Below the pieces are notes generated by a model. It made no database searches. It worked only from the letters and a program-made list of their open reading frames with translations, and was not told the DNA's origin. Of a stretch of 30,690 nt of DNA, positions 14,845 through 23,041 are shown in pieces. The first letter of the stretch is position 1; each line of letters begins with the position of its first letter. The DNA is from an uncultured Bacilli bacterium (GTDB taxonomy: Bacteria > Bacillota_I > Bacilli_A > RF39 > UBA660). The stretch is from positions 1 to 30,690 of the forward strand of contig CALVLG010000002.1 in NCBI GenBank assembly GCA_944336815.1, in the 5' to 3' direction. A program made the position numbers and the translations under genes.

Positions 14845-16953
14845 ATGACAGTCAAAGAATATGCGCAAAGTGTTTCATTATCAGTTGCGGAAATACTAAA
14901 AAAATGTGAAGACTTAGGAATTGATGTTAAAAATGCGGAGGATCTTTTAACTGATGATGATGTTATCAACTTAGATTTTGCGACAAACCTAATTAGTACC
15001 GACAGTGAATCTACTTATGAAGAAGAAGACAGCATGGATGAGATAGTTGAAGATTTAGTTGCCGGCACAAATGTCCATACCATGGATCCAGAAACCAAAA
15101 AACAAAAATTAAAAAAACGTAGTGAGTTAGAATCAAGTAAATCAGAGTATTTTAATAAACGAAAAGAAATGTATAAACACAAAGAAAAATTAATGAATAA
15201 TCAAGTTGATGATAATATTGTGTTATACAAAAATGATATGACAGTAGCTGATTTAGCTAGTGCTTTAAATATAAGTGGGACAGATATTATCAAAAAATTG
15301 ATGTCTTTAGGTTTAATGGTTTCCTTAAATCAAGTAATTAGTTTTGAAAATGCCGAGATTATTGCCTTAGATTATGGTAAAACTCTTAAAAAAGAAGAAA
15401 CACAAGATATTAGTAATTTTGAAGAATTTGAAGTTACTGACAAAGAAAGCGACTTAGTTTTACGCCCAGCTGTTGTAACTATTATGGGTCATGTCGACCA
15501 TGGAAAAACAACCCTTCTAGATTACATCCGTCATAGTAAAGTTGTTGATACTGAATTTGGAGGCATCACGCAACACATTGGAGCTTATCAAATAGAGCAC
15601 AATGGGCAAAAAATTACTTTTATTGATACTCCTGGTCACGAAGCATTCACCGAAATGCGTGCTAGAGGTGCTAGTATCACAGATATTGTTATTATCATTG
15701 TTGCCGCTGATGACGGTGTTATGCCTCAAACAAAAGAAGCTATTGACCATGCTAAAAGTGCCAATGTTCCAATTGTCGTGGCCATCAATAAAATCGATAA
15801 ACCAAATATCAATATTGAACGAGTAATGCAAGAAATGAGTGAAAACGGTATTACGCCTGAAGAATGGGGTGGCGATATTCCTTTTGTTAAAGTTTCAGCT
15901 CAAACTGGTGAAGGTGTCGACCTATTATTAGAAACCATTCAAACAATTAGTGAAGTAAATGGTTATAAAGCTAATCCAAATCGTTATGCTCTAGGAACTG
16001 TAATAGAATCAAGATTAGATAAAAATATTGGTGGTGTAGCCTCACTTTTAATTCAAAATGGTACCCTTCGTTTAGGTGATCCAATTGTTGTTGGTACTTT
16101 CTTTGGTAAAGTAAGAACAATGAAAAATGATTTAGGTTCTTCAATTGTTGAAGCCGGTCCATCAACGCCTGTTGAAATAACGGGCCTATCTGGTAACCCA
16201 AGTGCTGGTGATAAATTCATGGCTTTTGAAACCGAAAGTGAAGCCAAACATGTCGCCTTAAAAAGAGCTGATGCTGCGAAAATGCAAAAAAACAAAAAAG
16301 AAGTTGTTTCTTTAGATGACTTATTTTCTAAGATTAAATCTGGTCAAAAAGAAATTAATGTTGTTTTAAAAGCTGATGTTCGCGGTAGTGAAGAAGCTGT
16401 TAAACATTCTTTAGAAAAAATCGATGTTGAAGGGGTTAAAGTAAATGTTATTAGAAGTGGTATTGGAACAATTACCGAAAGTGATGTTGTCCTTGCTAAT
16501 GCTTCTAACGCCATTATAATTGGCTTTAATGTTATGCCTTCGGCTATTACCAAAGAAGTAGCTAAAGAATATAATGTTGATATTCGCTTATATACCATTA
16601 TATATAAAGTAATTGAAGAAATGGAACTAGCCATGAAAGGTTTACTAGATCCAGAATTTGAAGAACATCAACTAGGATCTGCCGAAATAAGAAAAATATT
16701 TACTTTCTCAAAAATCGGTAAAATTGCTGGCTGTTATGTAACTGATGGCATCGTCAAAAATGGTTCTAATGCTCGGGTAATTCGTGATGGTGTAATTATT
16801 TATGAAGGTAAAATTGCCTCTATCCAAAGAGAAAAAGACGTTGCTAAAGAAGTTAAAAAAGGTTTTGAATGTGGTATAACCCTTGAAAATTACAGCGATA
16901 TTAAAGAAGGAGACCTTATCTTATCTTACGAAATGGTGGAGAGTAAAAAATGA
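14845..16953 (+). CDS. infB: Translation initiation factor IF-2
   Basis: IF-2 is the GTPase that brings initiator tRNA to the 30S subunit and promotes subunit joining. From the ATG at 14845 the protein is 702 residues. It has two IF2_N-type modules (about 1-55 and about 130-180, the second starting MTVADLASALNISG) with a short charged linker. The G domain follows with GHVDHGKT (215-222), DTPGHEAF and NKID. Beta-barrel domain II, domain III and the C-terminal fMet-tRNA-binding domain complete it. A GTG at 14836 is possible, but AAAGGA (14829-14834) is correctly spaced only for 14845. The stop overlaps the rbfA start (ATGA). The long disordered N-terminus of many IF-2 proteins is missing. Confidence 0.96.
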   Translation: MTVKEYAQSVSLSVAEILKKCEDLGIDVKNAEDLLTDDDVINLDFATNLISTDSESTYEEEDSMDEIVEDLVAGTNVHTMDPETKKQKLKKRSELESSKSEYFNKRKEMYKHKEKLMNNQVDDNIVLYKNDMTVADLASALNISGTDIIKKLMSLGLMVSLNQVISFENAEIIALDYGKTLKKEETQDISNFEEFEVTDKESDLVLRPAVVTIMGHVDHGKTTLLDYIRHSKVVDTEFGGITQHIGAYQIEHNGQKITFIDTPGHEAFTEMRARGASITDIVIIIVAADDGVMPQTKEAIDHAKSANVPIVVAINKIDKPNINIERVMQEMSENGITPEEWGGDIPFVKVSAQTGEGVDLLLETIQTISEVNGYKANPNRYALGTVIESRLDKNIGGVASLLIQNGTLRLGDPIVVGTFFGKVRTMKNDLGSSIVEAGPSTPVEITGLSGNPSAGDKFMAFETESEAKHVALKRADAAKMQKNKKEVVSLDDLFSKIKSGQKEINVVLKADVRGSEEAVKHSLEKIDVEGVKVNVIRSGIGTITESDVVLANASNAIIIGFNVMPSAITKEVAKEYNVDIRLYTIIYKVIEEMELAMKGLLDPEFEEHQLGSAEIRKIFTFSKIGKIAGCYVTDGIVKNGSNARVIRDGVIIYEGKIASIQREKDVAKEVKKGFECGITLENYSDIKEGDLILSYEMVESKK

Positions 16954-17297
16954 GTATAAAATTAGAACGAATTAATTCTGAACTCGTCAAAACAATTTCG
17001 GGCATTCTTGCTAGTGAAACTAACGACGAACTTATGCATACCATTACTATTACCGGAGCTCAAGTTTCAAAAGACTTATCATTTGCTAAAGTTTATTTTA
17101 CCAGTTTAAGTGATTTATCTAAAGAACAACTTGAAAAAGAAATGAATGAAGCCAGTGATATGGTTCGAAAATTTGTTGCTGAGCAAATGGATATGCGCCA
17201 AACGCCAAAAATAAAATTTATTTATGATGAATCAATTGAATATGGCAGTAAAATTGAAAAAATAATTGCCGAAATTCATCAAGACGAAAAAGCATAG
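16950..17297 (+). CDS. rbfA: Ribosome-binding factor A
   Basis: RbfA is a single KH-like domain protein that binds the 30S subunit and aids maturation of the 16S rRNA 5' end. The 115-residue length fits the family. Visible family features are an N-terminal RINSEL start, the ITGAQVSKDLSFAKVYFT strand segment, and MDMRQTPKIKFIYDESIEYGSKIEKII near the end. Its ATG overlaps the infB stop by four bases. The terminator hairpin overlaps its stop codon, closing the rimP-nusA-infB operon. Confidence 0.95.
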   Translation: MSIKLERINSELVKTISGILASETNDELMHTITITGAQVSKDLSFAKVYFTSLSDLSKEQLEKEMNEASDMVRKFVAEQMDMRQTPKIKFIYDESIEYGSKIEKIIAEIHQDEKA

Positions 17298-17315
17298 GCT
17301 AACTATGTTTTTTTT
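17287..17315 (+). terminator. Rho-independent terminator of the rimP-rbfA operon
   Basis: AAAAGCATAG (17287-17296) pairs with CTATGTTTTT (17302-17311), including one G-U pair, around a five-base loop. A run of T residues continues after it. It includes the rbfA stop codon. The downstream stretch holds TTGACT (17318-17323), a possible -35 box for the RSH gene, without a strong -10. Confidence 0.7.
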
Positions 17316-17390
17316 GATTGACTTTTCTTTTATAAAATGATAGCATGGGTACAATTAAAATCTATTTGTTTTGAAAGTGGGGTGTACAAG

Positions 17391-18791
17391 ATGAATAGAA
17401 AAAAAAGAATGTATACTAAAGAAGAAAGACAAAAAATTTATAAAGCCTATATGAAAGCAAAAGAATTACATCAAGGCCAAAAACGCAAAAGTGGTGAGGA
17501 ATATTTTATTCATCCCAAAGCAGTTGGTAAATTACTAATTGAAATGGGGGAAGATGCCGATACAATCTGTGCGGGCCTTTTACATGATACGGTTGAAGAT
17601 ACTTCCTATACTTTAGACGAATTAACTAAAGAGTTTGGCCAAAAAATTGCTTTTTTAGTTGATGGTGTGACTAAAATCCGTCAATTTTCTAAGTCTAATA
17701 AACAAAAAAATGATTTAGAAACGATAAAAAAAATCATTGTTTACTGTGCAAAAGATATACGCATCTTAAAAATAAAATTAGCTGATCGAATTCATAATAT
17801 GCGTACCCTAGAATTTCAAAAAATTGAAAGCCAACGAAGAATTGCCCAAGAAACTTTAAATATCTATGCTCCTTTAGCCAAATTTATCGGAGCATATCAT
17901 ATCAAACATGAATTAGAAGATTTAAGTTTAAAATATTTAGAACCCCAAAAATATGAAGATGCTTTAAAAGCACGGGCCAAAATCAAAAATGCTTATGCTA
18001 ATGAATTAAATAAAATCAAAAAAGTAATCGTGGCTAAATTATTAAAAGCCGGCATAAATAATCGGGTTGAAATACGTTTTTGCAATACTTATTCCTTATA
18101 TTTACATACCAACAAAGAACAAAACCCTTTTATCGAAAATCTTGCTGATTTGATTAGTGTCAAAATAATTATTCCCGATAATTATGATCCTAACTTATGC
18201 TTTTATGTCACTTCATTTATTACTGAACTTTGGAAAACTAAAAGCTCTATTCATAACTATATTCATAATTCTAAACCTAATGGTTATGAGTCAATCCATA
18301 TCGAAGCCTTCACCCGTATTCCTTTTCCTATTTTATTTAAAATTCGCACGGAAAAGATGGATAAAATCGCCAAATATGGGATACCTTCCCAAACTTTTAA
18401 CCAAGAAAAATGGGATATGAAAAATATTTTAGAAAACTTTGTTTCTTTAAGTAAAGAAGAAGAGGCCAGTAAATTTGTAAATAGTTTAGAAGAAAGTTTA
18501 TTAAACAAAAAAATAACCATTTACACCGCCGATGGCACTTTACAAACTATTCCTAGAAATTCAACCTTACTTGATTATGTCTATGCTTTTTATCCTCCTA
18601 AAATAGCTGATTACGTCAAAGGCGGCTATGTAAACGGAATTAATGTCGCACCTCAAACGGTTTTACAAGATGGCGACACGATTGAAATTATCCCTTCCCA
18701 AGAATTACGAGTTACTGATGAAGCGTGGCTTTCCAAGGTGAAAACACCAATTGTTAGAAAACGGCTTAAAGAATTAGGAGCAAAATCATGA
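17391..18791 (+). CDS. rel: Short RelA/SpoT homologue, hydrolase intact, synthetase degenerate
   Basis: RSH enzymes make and degrade (p)ppGpp. The HD hydrolase domain (about 20-170) is complete: KRKSGE, H41, HDTVED (H65, D66, E69, D70) and KLADRIHNMRT. The synthetase-like region (about 200-345) keeps DLISVKII and KPNGYESIH. It has lost the basic ATP-binding loop (usual RPKHxYSIYxKM reads RFCNTYSLYLHTN), and the catalytic Glu of the ExQIRT motif is replaced (LFKIRT). A TGS domain follows (about 375-435), and the protein stops at 466 residues; usual RSH is about 730 and carries zinc-finger and ACT domains. Likely a ppGpp hydrolase only. The ATG at 17391 is preferred over 17337 because GGGGTG precedes it and family similarity begins there. 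The stop overlaps truB. Confidence 0.85.
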   Translation: MNRKKRMYTKEERQKIYKAYMKAKELHQGQKRKSGEEYFIHPKAVGKLLIEMGEDADTICAGLLHDTVEDTSYTLDELTKEFGQKIAFLVDGVTKIRQFSKSNKQKNDLETIKKIIVYCAKDIRILKIKLADRIHNMRTLEFQKIESQRRIAQETLNIYAPLAKFIGAYHIKHELEDLSLKYLEPQKYEDALKARAKIKNAYANELNKIKKVIVAKLLKAGINNRVEIRFCNTYSLYLHTNKEQNPFIENLADLISVKIIIPDNYDPNLCFYVTSFITELWKTKSSIHNYIHNSKPNGYESIHIEAFTRIPFPILFKIRTEKMDKIAKYGIPSQTFNQEKWDMKNILENFVSLSKEEEASKFVNSLEESLLNKKITIYTADGTLQTIPRNSTLLDYVYAFYPPKIADYVKGGYVNGINVAPQTVLQDGDTIEIIPSQELRVTDEAWLSKVKTPIVRKRLKELGAKS

Positions 18792-19627
18792 AAGATGGCG
18801 TCCTTTTTATAAATAAACCATCAGGCCTAACAAGTCGTGATGTCGTAAATAAAATAGTTAAAATTTACCAAACCAAAAAAGTCGGCCACACTGGTACTCT
18901 TGACCCCTTAGCAACCGGCGTTTTAATTGTTTGCCTTGGTAAATATACTAAATTAGTGGAAGAATTAACCAGTAAAGAAAAAGAATATATTGCAACTATG
19001 CAGTTAGGAATAGAAACAGATACTTTAGATACTACGGGTCAAGTTTTAAAAACAAAAGAAGTAACCGTTTCAAAAGAAAAAGTTTTAAAGTCTTTTAAAA
19101 ACTTTCCAACCACTTATATGCAGACAGTTCCTTTGTATTCAGCGGTTAAAATAAATGGCAAAAAACTATATGAATATGCTAGAGAAAAAGAAACCGTTTC
19201 TTTACCTAAAAGAGAAGTAACAATTAAAAATTTAAACATCATAAAATATGAAGAAAAAGAAATTACTTTTAAAGTAACAGTTTCTAAAGGAACATACATC
19301 CGCAGTTTAATTAAAGATCTTGCTGCTTCTTTTAATGAACTAGCAGTCATGAGTGCTTTAACAAGAACCAAACAAGGTAATGTATCTTTGGCAGAATGTT
19401 TAGATTTAGACCAGATTACTTCTAATAGCCCCTTAAAAACTATTAAAGATTTGTTTTCTTATCCCGAAGTAACGGTTGATGAAGAAACAAAAAAGAAAGT
19501 TCTAAATGGCAATATAATAAAACTTAACACGACTGAGCCAAGAGTTTTCGTTACGTATCAAAAAACAATCTTGGCCATTTATGAAAAACAATCATCTTTT
19601 TATCACTTAGTTTTTAAAAACTGTTAA
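18788..19627 (+). CDS. truB: tRNA pseudouridine(55) synthase
   Basis: TruB converts U55 in the T-loop of tRNAs to pseudouridine. The 279-residue product begins with the KPSGLTS motif. It carries the catalytic aspartate D39 within KVGHTGTLDPLATG, followed by YSAVKINGKKLYEYAR and the KGTYIRSLIKDL motif. A short C-terminal extension of the PUA/TruB_C type follows (about 225-279). The ATG overlaps the TGA stop of the RSH gene (ATGA), with AGGAG just before, so translation is coupled. A terminator follows immediately. In other Bacillota truB usually follows rbfA; here the RSH gene is between them. Confidence 0.96.
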   Translation: MKDGVLFINKPSGLTSRDVVNKIVKIYQTKKVGHTGTLDPLATGVLIVCLGKYTKLVEELTSKEKEYIATMQLGIETDTLDTTGQVLKTKEVTVSKEKVLKSFKNFPTTYMQTVPLYSAVKINGKKLYEYAREKETVSLPKREVTIKNLNIIKYEEKEITFKVTVSKGTYIRSLIKDLAASFNELAVMSALTRTKQGNVSLAECLDLDQITSNSPLKTIKDLFSYPEVTVDEETKKKVLNGNIIKLNTTEPRVFVTYQKTILAIYEKQSSFYHLVFKNC

Positions 19628-19652
19628 GGCAAGGGAAACTTGCTTTTTTTTT
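19626..19652 (+). terminator. Rho-independent terminator after truB
   Basis: GCAAG (19629-19633) pairs with CTTGC (19639-19643), extended by weaker pairs on both sides, and is followed by nine T residues. It directly precedes the eno promoter region. Confidence 0.75.
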
Positions 19653-19663
19653 AGGCTAAATCG

Positions 19664-19672
19664 TGTTAAAAT
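19664..19672 (+). promoter_or_regulatory. Extended -10 element before eno
   Basis: TGTTAAAAT (19664-19672) fits an extended -10 box (TG-N-TAAAAT). No good -35 box is seen, because the expected position falls in the terminator T tract. Transcription would start about ten bases before the eno ribosome binding site. Confidence 0.4.
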
Positions 19673-19690
19673 GAACAAGGAGAGTGAAGT

Positions 19691-20977
19691 ATGTCAAAAA
19701 TTATTAACGTTTATGGAAGAGAAGTTTTAGATTCAAGAGGCAATCCCACTGTTGAAGTTGAAGTAAAAACAGCAAGTGGGGTATTAGGAAGAGCTATTGT
19801 TCCAAGTGGCGCTTCAACTGGCGAAAAGGAAGCCTTAGAATTAAGAGATAATGACCCTAAAAGATATTTAGGTCAAGGTGTTTTACAAGCTGTTCATAAT
19901 GTCAATACCATTTTAAAAGAAACGGTTTTAGGAATGGAAGTTACTAATCAAGCCCAAATTGATGAAGCCTTAATAAAAGTAGATGGAACTAAAGATAAAA
20001 GTCGTTATGGAGCGAATGCTATTTTAGGAATTAGTCTTGCTTGTGCTTCTTCTGCTGCCCAAGAAAAAAACATGCCTTTATATAAATATTTAGGTGGTGA
20101 TGAAGCCCGTGTTTTACCTGTTCCAATGATGAATGTTTTAAATGGCGGTAGCCATGCTGATAGTTCAGTTGATTTCCAAGAGTATATGCTTGTTTTAATC
20201 GGCGCCTCTTCAATTCATGAAGGAATTAGAATGGGTAGTGAAGTTTTCCATCATTTAAAAAAAATATTAAAAAAAGCTGGTGAAATCACGGCCGTTGGTG
20301 ATGAAGGTGGCTTTGCCCCTAATTTGAAAGATAATGAAGAACCATTAAAATATATTATGATGGCCATTAAGGAAGCCGGCTATATTCCGGGGAAAGACAT
20401 CGCAATTGCTTTAGATGTCGCGGCAAGTGAGCTGTATAATGAAGAAACTAAAAAATATGAATTAAAGAAAAGTCATGGGCCAAGCAAAACAACCGCTGAA
20501 ATGATTGCATGGTATGAAGAACTTATTACTAAATATCCTATCATTTCCATTGAAGATGGCCTAGATGAAAACGATTGGGATGGCTGGCAAGAATTAACTA
20601 CTAAACTAGGAACCAAAATTCAATTAGTTGGTGATGACTTATTTGTAACTAATGCCGAAATTCTTCGCCAAGGAATTACCAAACATGTTGCCAATGCCAT
20701 TCTTATTAAAGTAAATCAAATTGGCACCTTAACGGAAACAATTAAAGCAATTAAACTAGCCCAAGAAAACAACTATAAAGCTGTTGTTTCCCATCGTTCT
20801 GGCGAAACTGAAGATGTCACCATCGCCCATCTAGCAGTTGCTTTTAACACCGGCCAAATAAAAACTGGTTCCATGTCTAGAACAGATCGCATTGCTAAAT
20901 ATAATGAACTAATGCGAATTGAAGAACAACTTGATGCTGCAAGCATCTATCCTGGTTTAGACGCTTTTAAAAATTAA
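19691..20977 (+). CDS. eno: Enolase
   Basis: Enolase interconverts 2-phosphoglycerate and phosphoenolpyruvate in glycolysis. It is cytoplasmic and Mg2+-dependent. The 428-residue length is standard. Key motifs are YGREVLDSRGNPTVEVEV at the start, VPSGASTGEKEALELRD, GDEGGFAPN, SIEDGLDENDW, QLVGDDLFVTN, ILIKVNQIGTLTET (the catalytic Lys) and VVSHRSGETED. GGAGAG precedes the ATG. It is a single-gene unit between two terminators. Nothing about the protein is unusual. Confidence 0.98.
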   Translation: MSKIINVYGREVLDSRGNPTVEVEVKTASGVLGRAIVPSGASTGEKEALELRDNDPKRYLGQGVLQAVHNVNTILKETVLGMEVTNQAQIDEALIKVDGTKDKSRYGANAILGISLACASSAAQEKNMPLYKYLGGDEARVLPVPMMNVLNGGSHADSSVDFQEYMLVLIGASSIHEGIRMGSEVFHHLKKILKKAGEITAVGDEGGFAPNLKDNEEPLKYIMMAIKEAGYIPGKDIAIALDVAASELYNEETKKYELKKSHGPSKTTAEMIAWYEELITKYPIISIEDGLDENDWDGWQELTTKLGTKIQLVGDDLFVTNAEILRQGITKHVANAILIKVNQIGTLTETIKAIKLAQENNYKAVVSHRSGETEDVTIAHLAVAFNTGQIKTGSMSRTDRIAKYNELMRIEEQLDAASIYPGLDAFKN

Positions 20978-20985
20978 AAATTTCC

Positions 20986-21010
20986 AACCAATTGTCAAAA
21001 TTGGTTTTTT
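20986..21010 (+). terminator. Rho-independent terminator after eno
   Basis: AACCAAT (20986-20992) pairs with ATTGGTT (21000-21006) around a seven-base loop, followed by T residues. Confidence 0.8.
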
Positions 21011-21076
21011 CTTTTCTTACTTACATGGCAAATTACTCTAAAAGTGCTTTTTTAGACGGTCTTTTGACGTAATTGC

Positions 21077-21106
21077 TTTACGTTAAGGAAAAAATTATGG
21101 TATACT
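21077..21106 (+). promoter_or_regulatory. Promoter of parE-parC
   Basis: TATACT (21101-21106) is preceded by TG at 21098 (extended -10). A weak -35, TTTACG (21077-21082), lies 18 bases upstream. Two small inverted repeats precede or overlap it: CTAAAA/TTTTAG near 21038-21055 and ACGTAA/TTACGT near 21067-21083. Confidence 0.5.
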
Positions 21107-21123
21107 CGTTTATGGTGAGTAGT

Positions 21124-23037
21124 ATGGCAAACAAAAATACTTATGATGAACATTCAATCAAAATCTTAGAAGGTTTAGAAGCTGTTCGGAAAAGACCAGG
21201 AATGTATATTGGTTCAACCGATAAAAAAGGCCTTCATCATTTAATTTGGGAACTTGTTGATAACGGCATTGATGAAATTATTAATGGCTACGGCAATTAT
21301 ATCAAAATCATTTTGCATCAAGACGGTTCTGTAACTGTTGCCGATAATGGTCGCGGCGTTCCAATTGGTAAGCATGAAAGTGGCAAGAGTACTCCCGAAG
21401 TCATTTATACTATCTTACATGCGGGTGGAAAATTTGAAGAAGCCGGTTACAAAGTAAGTGGTGGTTTACATGGTGTCGGGGCCAGTGTCGTTAACGCTTT
21501 ATCAACTTCTATGGAAGTTACTATTTACCGGGAAGGAAAAATAAGTCAAATTAAATTCCATGACGGTGGTAAAGTTTTAAGTCCTTTAAAAACAATTGGC
21601 GAATCTAAAAAAACAGGGACGATTGTTAGATTTATGCCAGATAAAGAAATTTTTAAAAACTGTAATTTTAGTTTCACAACTATTTGTGAAAGAATGCAAG
21701 AAAGTGCTTTTTTACTTCCAATTGTAACCATTGAAATTATTGATGAAGAAGATAACTTATCAGCTAAATACCATTATGAAAACGGAATTGTATCTTTTGT
21801 AGAATATATTAATGAAAACAAAAATGTTTTACACAAACCAATCCATTTTAATAGCACTAAAAATAAAATTGATGTGGAAATTGCCTTACAATACACGGAT
21901 TCTTATAATGAACAAATCTTATCTTTTGTCAACAATGTTAAAACAGGTGATGGGGGTACGCATGAAGTTGGTTTTAAAACTGGGATAACTAAAGCCTTTA
22001 ATGATTATGCTAAAGCCAATAATGTTTTAAAAGGAAAAGATGCCAGCTTAGATGGCAGTGATGTTAGAGAAGGCTTAAGTGCTATTATTTCCGTTAAAAT
22101 ACCTGAAGAACTTTTACAATTTGAAGGCCAAACAAAAGGTAAACTAGGAACTCCAGAAGCAAGAAGCGTAACTGAAAGTATTACTTATGAAAATATTAAA
22201 TTCTTTTTAGAAGAAAATAAAGAAATCGCTTTAAGTATTTTAGAAAAAGCCTTAAAAAGCAAAGAAGCTAGAGAAGCTGCAAGAAAAGCTCGAGAACAAG
22301 TAAGAAAAGGAACTGGTAAAAATAACAAAGAAAGAGTTTTAAGTGAAAAACTAGCTAAAGCAACTGGTAAAGATTATGCTAAAAACGAACTTTTTTTAGT
22401 CGAAGGTGATTCAGCTGGTGGCTCCGCCAAACCAGTTCGTAACCGTGAAACGCAAGCAATCTTGCCTTTAAGAGGAAAAGTATTAAACTGTGAAAAAGCA
22501 AGTCAACATGAAATTGAAGCTAACGCTGAACTTCGGCAAATTGAATATGCTATCGGGGCTGGCTTAGGCCAAAACTTTGATTATACCGAATCAAATTATG
22601 GTAAAGTTATTATTATGACCGATGCCGACGTTGATGGCTCACATATTCAAATTCTTTTAATCACCTTCTTCTATCGGTTCATGCGTCCTTTAATTGAACA
22701 AGGAATGCTCTATGTAGCAACCCCGCCATTATATGCGATTGAAACGAGCAAAGGCAAAGAATATATTGCTACTGATGATGAATTAGAAGAAAGAAAAAAA
22801 ACGTTAAAAGGTAATTATAAAGTCCAACGATTTAAAGGTTTAGGTGAAATGGATCCAGATGAACTTTATGAAACAACGATGGACCCTGCCAATAGAAGAC
22901 TTATGCGTGTTTCTATCACCGATGCGGCCTTAGCTGAAAAAAGAATTCATGTTTTAATGGGTGATGAAGTTGCCCCACGAAAAGAATGGATAAATGAAAA
23001 TGTTGACTTTACATTAGAAGACGATTTTAGGAAGTGA
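21124..23037 (+). CDS. parE: DNA topoisomerase IV subunit B
   Basis: ParE is the ATPase subunit of topoisomerase IV, which unlinks daughter chromosomes. From the ATG at 21124 it is 637 residues. The GHKL ATPase domain shows VRKRPGMYIG, LVDNGIDE, DNGRGVP and GGLHGVGASVVNALS. A transducer domain follows, then the TOPRIM domain with EGDSAGGSA and MTDADVDGSHI, and the C-terminal RFKGLGEM segment. An in-frame ATG at 21073 lies upstream of the predicted transcript start, and AGGTGAG-like sequence (GGTGAGTAGT) precedes 21124, so the shorter form is chosen. ParE is preferred over GyrB because the partner gene lacks the GyrA box. parC starts four bases after the stop. Confidence 0.93.
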   Translation: MANKNTYDEHSIKILEGLEAVRKRPGMYIGSTDKKGLHHLIWELVDNGIDEIINGYGNYIKIILHQDGSVTVADNGRGVPIGKHESGKSTPEVIYTILHAGGKFEEAGYKVSGGLHGVGASVVNALSTSMEVTIYREGKISQIKFHDGGKVLSPLKTIGESKKTGTIVRFMPDKEIFKNCNFSFTTICERMQESAFLLPIVTIEIIDEEDNLSAKYHYENGIVSFVEYINENKNVLHKPIHFNSTKNKIDVEIALQYTDSYNEQILSFVNNVKTGDGGTHEVGFKTGITKAFNDYAKANNVLKGKDASLDGSDVREGLSAIISVKIPEELLQFEGQTKGKLGTPEARSVTESITYENIKFFLEENKEIALSILEKALKSKEAREAARKAREQVRKGTGKNNKERVLSEKLAKATGKDYAKNELFLVEGDSAGGSAKPVRNRETQAILPLRGKVLNCEKASQHEIEANAELRQIEYAIGAGLGQNFDYTESNYGKVIIMTDADVDGSHIQILLITFFYRFMRPLIEQGMLYVATPPLYAIETSKGKEYIATDDELEERKKTLKGNYKVQRFKGLGEMDPDELYETTMDPANRRLMRVSITDAALAEKRIHVLMGDEVAPRKEWINENVDFTLEDDFRK

Positions 23038-23041
23038 TGAC

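Noticed and set aside
16951..23037. Mycoplasma-type code (TGA = Trp)
   Set aside because: infB, the RSH gene, parE and copA end at TGA exactly where family lengths and overlaps with the next gene demand a stop. Conserved Trp positions use TGG.
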